From NCBI GenBank assembly GCA_019057795.1, contig JAHLWS010000010.1:1-36302 (forward strand): a DNA stretch of 36,302 nucleotides. The letters run 5' to 3'. The position numbers were made by a program, and so were the translations under genes. The stretch comes from Promethearchaeota archaeon. GTDB taxonomy: Archaea; Asgardarchaeota; Lokiarchaeia; Sigyniarchaeales; SOKP01. The notes below the pieces were generated by a model that searched no databases, had not been told where the DNA came from, and saw nothing but the letters and a program-made list of their open reading frames with translations. Below, in pieces: positions 34,264 through 36,302 of this stretch. Every line of letters starts with the position of its first letter. Position 1 is the first letter of the stretch.

Positions 34264-35976
34264 ATGACAAGCCCATATACAGATCGTTTTTGGCGCAAAT
34301 ATTGGGACGAGGGATTAACGGACTTGGATCCTAGCTTGTGGGAATCCTCTTACACAGATGCAGTTAGGACCATTTTTGATAACTTTCCCGACAAAATGAT
34401 TTTATCTTTCCAAGGTTTAGAAATTACTTTCGGACAAATAGATAAATCTTCTAACCAATTTGCTCATATGTTAATTGATCAAGGATTTAAGAAAGGAGAT
34501 GTCGTAGGAATTAATCTTCCAAATACTCCGGAGTATATTATAGCATTTCTTGGGACTTTAAAAGCTGGTTGTGTTGTTTCTGGCGTAAGTCCACTCATGT
34601 CAGATGTTCAAATGCATTATCAAATAAATGATTTAGGAGCAGGCGAAAAAAATGTTGCTTTAGTTACTCTCGACGCGATTTTTGAGCATCGATTGAAAAA
34701 CATAGCGTCAAAATTACCACAATTAAAGCTTGTAATAGCTACTAGCGTAATAGGGTCATTTTCAAAGGAAAAACAAGCTAAAATTAAGGCTGTTAAAGAG
34801 ATTCCTTTTGGAAAGGTAACTCCCTTAGAAGGAAAAACTGTTCTCGACTTTCACGATGATATTTTAGCTAAATACCCAACTGAACTACCTACAGTTGATG
34901 TAACTCCAGATGATCTTGCATTTATTCAATACACTGGAGGAACTACAGGACCTCCAAAAGGGGCGATGCTAACTCATAGAAACGTACTTGCAGACCTTAT
35001 AATCGTTCAAACCTGGCTTGGCTGGGAGAAGGGGGCAAATATTGCGCTTTCAGGGTTTCCTTTTTTCCATATAGCAGGTCTATTTTTCTGTTACGCCTGT
35101 ATATTTCTTGGTTGGGGTCAAGTCCTTATAGCGGATCCCAGAGATACCTTAACAATTTGCAACGAAATGAAAAAATATAATCCTACGGCACTTGTAAATG
35201 TTCCAACATTATTTCAAATTCTTATAAACACCAAAAAATTTAAAAGATTAGATCATTCTAACTTAGATATTTGTATTTCTGCTGCAGCCCCATTTCCGAA
35301 AGAATCTCAACAAAAATTAGAAAGTATAGTTGGAAAGGGAAAATTACTGGAAGCTTATGGAATGACTGAATGTTCTCCACTTTCAACAATGAACCCTTAC
35401 AAAGGAAAACGAAAGTTAGGCTCTATAGGTCTACCTTTATTAAATGTAGAATTAAAACTTGTTGATCCCGAAAGTGGTGAAGAAGTTCCATTAGGAGAAG
35501 CGGGTGAAATTTATGTAAGAGGTCCAATGGTTATGAAAGGTTATTATAACAAACCTGAGGAAACTAAGAATGCAATTGACTTTGATGGATTTATGCATAC
35601 TGGAGATGTAGCAATAATGAGTGAGGACGGATATTTGAGAATTGTAGATCGAACTAAGGATATGATAATTGTTGGTGGTTTCAAAGTATTTTCTTCTAAA
35701 GTAGAGGATACATTGGTTAAGCACCCTGCAATTGGAATGGTTGCCCTTATTGGAGTACCTAATCCTGATAGACTCGGCTCAGAAATTGTTAAAGCAATTC
35801 TGCAACTAGATCCTAATTACGAGTACGAGGGAAACGAGGAAGCATTAAAAGAGGACATTATCAAATTTGCGAAAGAGAATTGTGCGCCATATGAAGTCCC
35901 AAAAATAATCGAATTTGCTAAAGAATTACCACTAACAGTAGTAGGTAAAATCGATAAGAAAGCTTTAAGGAAATAA
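34264..35976 (+). CDS. Acyl-CoA synthetase (AMP-forming), long-chain type
   Basis: A 570-residue adenylate-forming enzyme of the FadD-like group that activates a carboxylic acid to acyl-AMP and then acyl-CoA. The P-loop Y-T-G-G-T-T-G-P-P-K-G is at 223-233. E-A-Y-G-M-T-E-C-S (A5 motif) lies near 364-372. H-T-G-D-V with the hinge D-R-T-K-D (A7-A8) precedes I-I-V-G-G-F-K-V-F, and the catalytic lysine of A10 is K562 (V-V-G-K-I-D-K-K). The length and all core motifs are normal, so it should be active; chain-length preference cannot be read. The N-terminus has no signal peptide. It is a single-gene unit, ended by a T-rich terminator. Confidence 0.93.
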   Translation: MTSPYTDRFWRKYWDEGLTDLDPSLWESSYTDAVRTIFDNFPDKMILSFQGLEITFGQIDKSSNQFAHMLIDQGFKKGDVVGINLPNTPEYIIAFLGTLKAGCVVSGVSPLMSDVQMHYQINDLGAGEKNVALVTLDAIFEHRLKNIASKLPQLKLVIATSVIGSFSKEKQAKIKAVKEIPFGKVTPLEGKTVLDFHDDILAKYPTELPTVDVTPDDLAFIQYTGGTTGPPKGAMLTHRNVLADLIIVQTWLGWEKGANIALSGFPFFHIAGLFFCYACIFLGWGQVLIADPRDTLTICNEMKKYNPTALVNVPTLFQILINTKKFKRLDHSNLDICISAAAPFPKESQQKLESIVGKGKLLEAYGMTECSPLSTMNPYKGKRKLGSIGLPLLNVELKLVDPESGEEVPLGEAGEIYVRGPMVMKGYYNKPEETKNAIDFDGFMHTGDVAIMSEDGYLRIVDRTKDMIIVGGFKVFSSKVEDTLVKHPAIGMVALIGVPNPDRLGSEIVKAILQLDPNYEYEGNEEALKEDIIKFAKENCAPYEVPKIIEFAKELPLTVVGKIDKKALRK

Positions 35977-35983
35977 TAAAATC

Positions 35984-36001
35984 TTTTTTTTTTTATTTTT
36001 A
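35984..36001 (+). terminator. T-rich terminator after the acyl-CoA synthetase
   Basis: Eleven consecutive Ts (35984-35994), one A and then five more Ts follow 7 nt after the stop codon. Archaeal RNA polymerase stops at such oligo-T tracts without needing a hairpin. Confidence 0.6.
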
Positions 36002-36190
36002 TTCGTCATTAATCACAATTTTATAAACTATTTATTTAAAAAGAGTTCTAAGAAGAGAAGAGAACGAATTTGTAAGAAAATATTAAAATTGCGAAATGAA
36101 ATATCTAAAAAATTAAACTTTATAATACAATGCATCAAATATAATTATAACAATTTTTTCGAAAAAAAAATATGAGGCTGCAAGTTCATC

Positions 36191-36302
36191 TCACCAACCG
36201 ACAATAATGGCCTCCACTTTCGAGACATCAATAGGTTGATAGTATTTTGAAATATCCACAGTTAACCCTTCATAATGGCGACTCCTCGTACGCCACTTCG
36301 CC
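36191..36302 (-). CDS. C-terminal end of an unidentified gene (partial)
   Basis: An open frame enters from the right edge and runs 36 codons to TGA (complement of 36191-36193). The residues are balanced and protein-like (V-D-I-S-K-Y-Y-Q-P-I-D-V-S-K-V-E-A-I-I-V-G-W at the end, split here only by reading order), and the base composition is less AT-rich than the flanking intergenic DNA at 36002-36190. No family is recognised. It is convergent with the acyl-CoA synthetase. Confidence 0.45.
   Translation of the reverse strand, partial: AKWRTRSRHYEGLTVDISKYYQPIDVSKVEAIIVGW

Noticed and set aside
36002..36190. Possible small gene after the acyl-CoA synthetase
   Set aside because: Frames are short with frequent stops and the composition is that of intergenic DNA.

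Overview
The window looks like chromosomal DNA of an AT-rich archaeon. The evidence is a tRNA-Thr gene with a canonical bulge-helix-bulge intron, two archaeal B-family DNA polymerases (one with PCNA-binding motifs), a RadA-family paralogue, a TrmB-type regulator, a DUF134 regulator, and frequent TTG or GTG starts with short or absent leaders. The low G+C, the mix of bacterial-like metabolic genes with archaeal information genes, and a giant membrane protein suggest an Asgard (Loki-like) archaeon. That placement is inference, because no marker gene here settles it. No insertion sequence, prophage or CRISPR array was seen.

Layout, left to right. Positions 1-3146 hold the 3' end of an unknown gene and a convergent, intact replicative PolB. 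Positions 3371-6192 are a translationally coupled tldD-tldE protease pair. Then come a small hypothetical gene and the intron-containing tRNA-Thr(UGU). Positions 7015-13380 hold two related MFS transporters flanking a hotdog thioesterase, a tandem pair of HTH-plus-ferredoxin proteins, and a DUF134 regulator. Positions 13492-16616 hold an LL-diaminopimelate aminotransferase, a small antisense gene, a strongly structured non-coding stretch (14967-15161) and a GH4 glycosidase. Positions 16934-25564 are an operator-like pair of palindromes followed by a two-gene membrane operon, whose second gene encodes a 2541-residue, almost wholly transmembrane protein made of internal repeats. Positions 25595-26851 carry two paralogous ~55-residue proteins and a coupled pair of tiny membrane proteins, all unrecognised. 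Positions 26884-28808 are a divergent regulator/effector locus: a TrmB-like regulator facing a four-cysteine 43-residue protein and a GyrI-like ligand-binding protein, with mirrored promoter half-sites between them.

The most interesting region is 28817-33884. It encodes a PolB2-type polymerase with a dismantled proofreading site but both catalytic polymerase aspartates kept, a small conserved archaeal protein encoded 3 nt upstream of it, and a nearby RadA paralogue whose Walker A and B motifs are degenerate. PolB2 and the RadA paralogue each end in a PCNA-binding-like motif. Together they resemble an archaeal counterpart of the bacterial ImuA-ImuB-DnaE2 mutasome: a translesion polymerase, a RecA-fold accessory factor and a small adaptor, brought to the clamp by short C-terminal tails. 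In this genome the set is split by an amidohydrolase-fold gene lacking several metal ligands and a Cys-rich DUF3795 gene on the opposite strand. The window ends with an acyl-CoA synthetase, a T-rich terminator, and a probable partial gene entering from the right edge.
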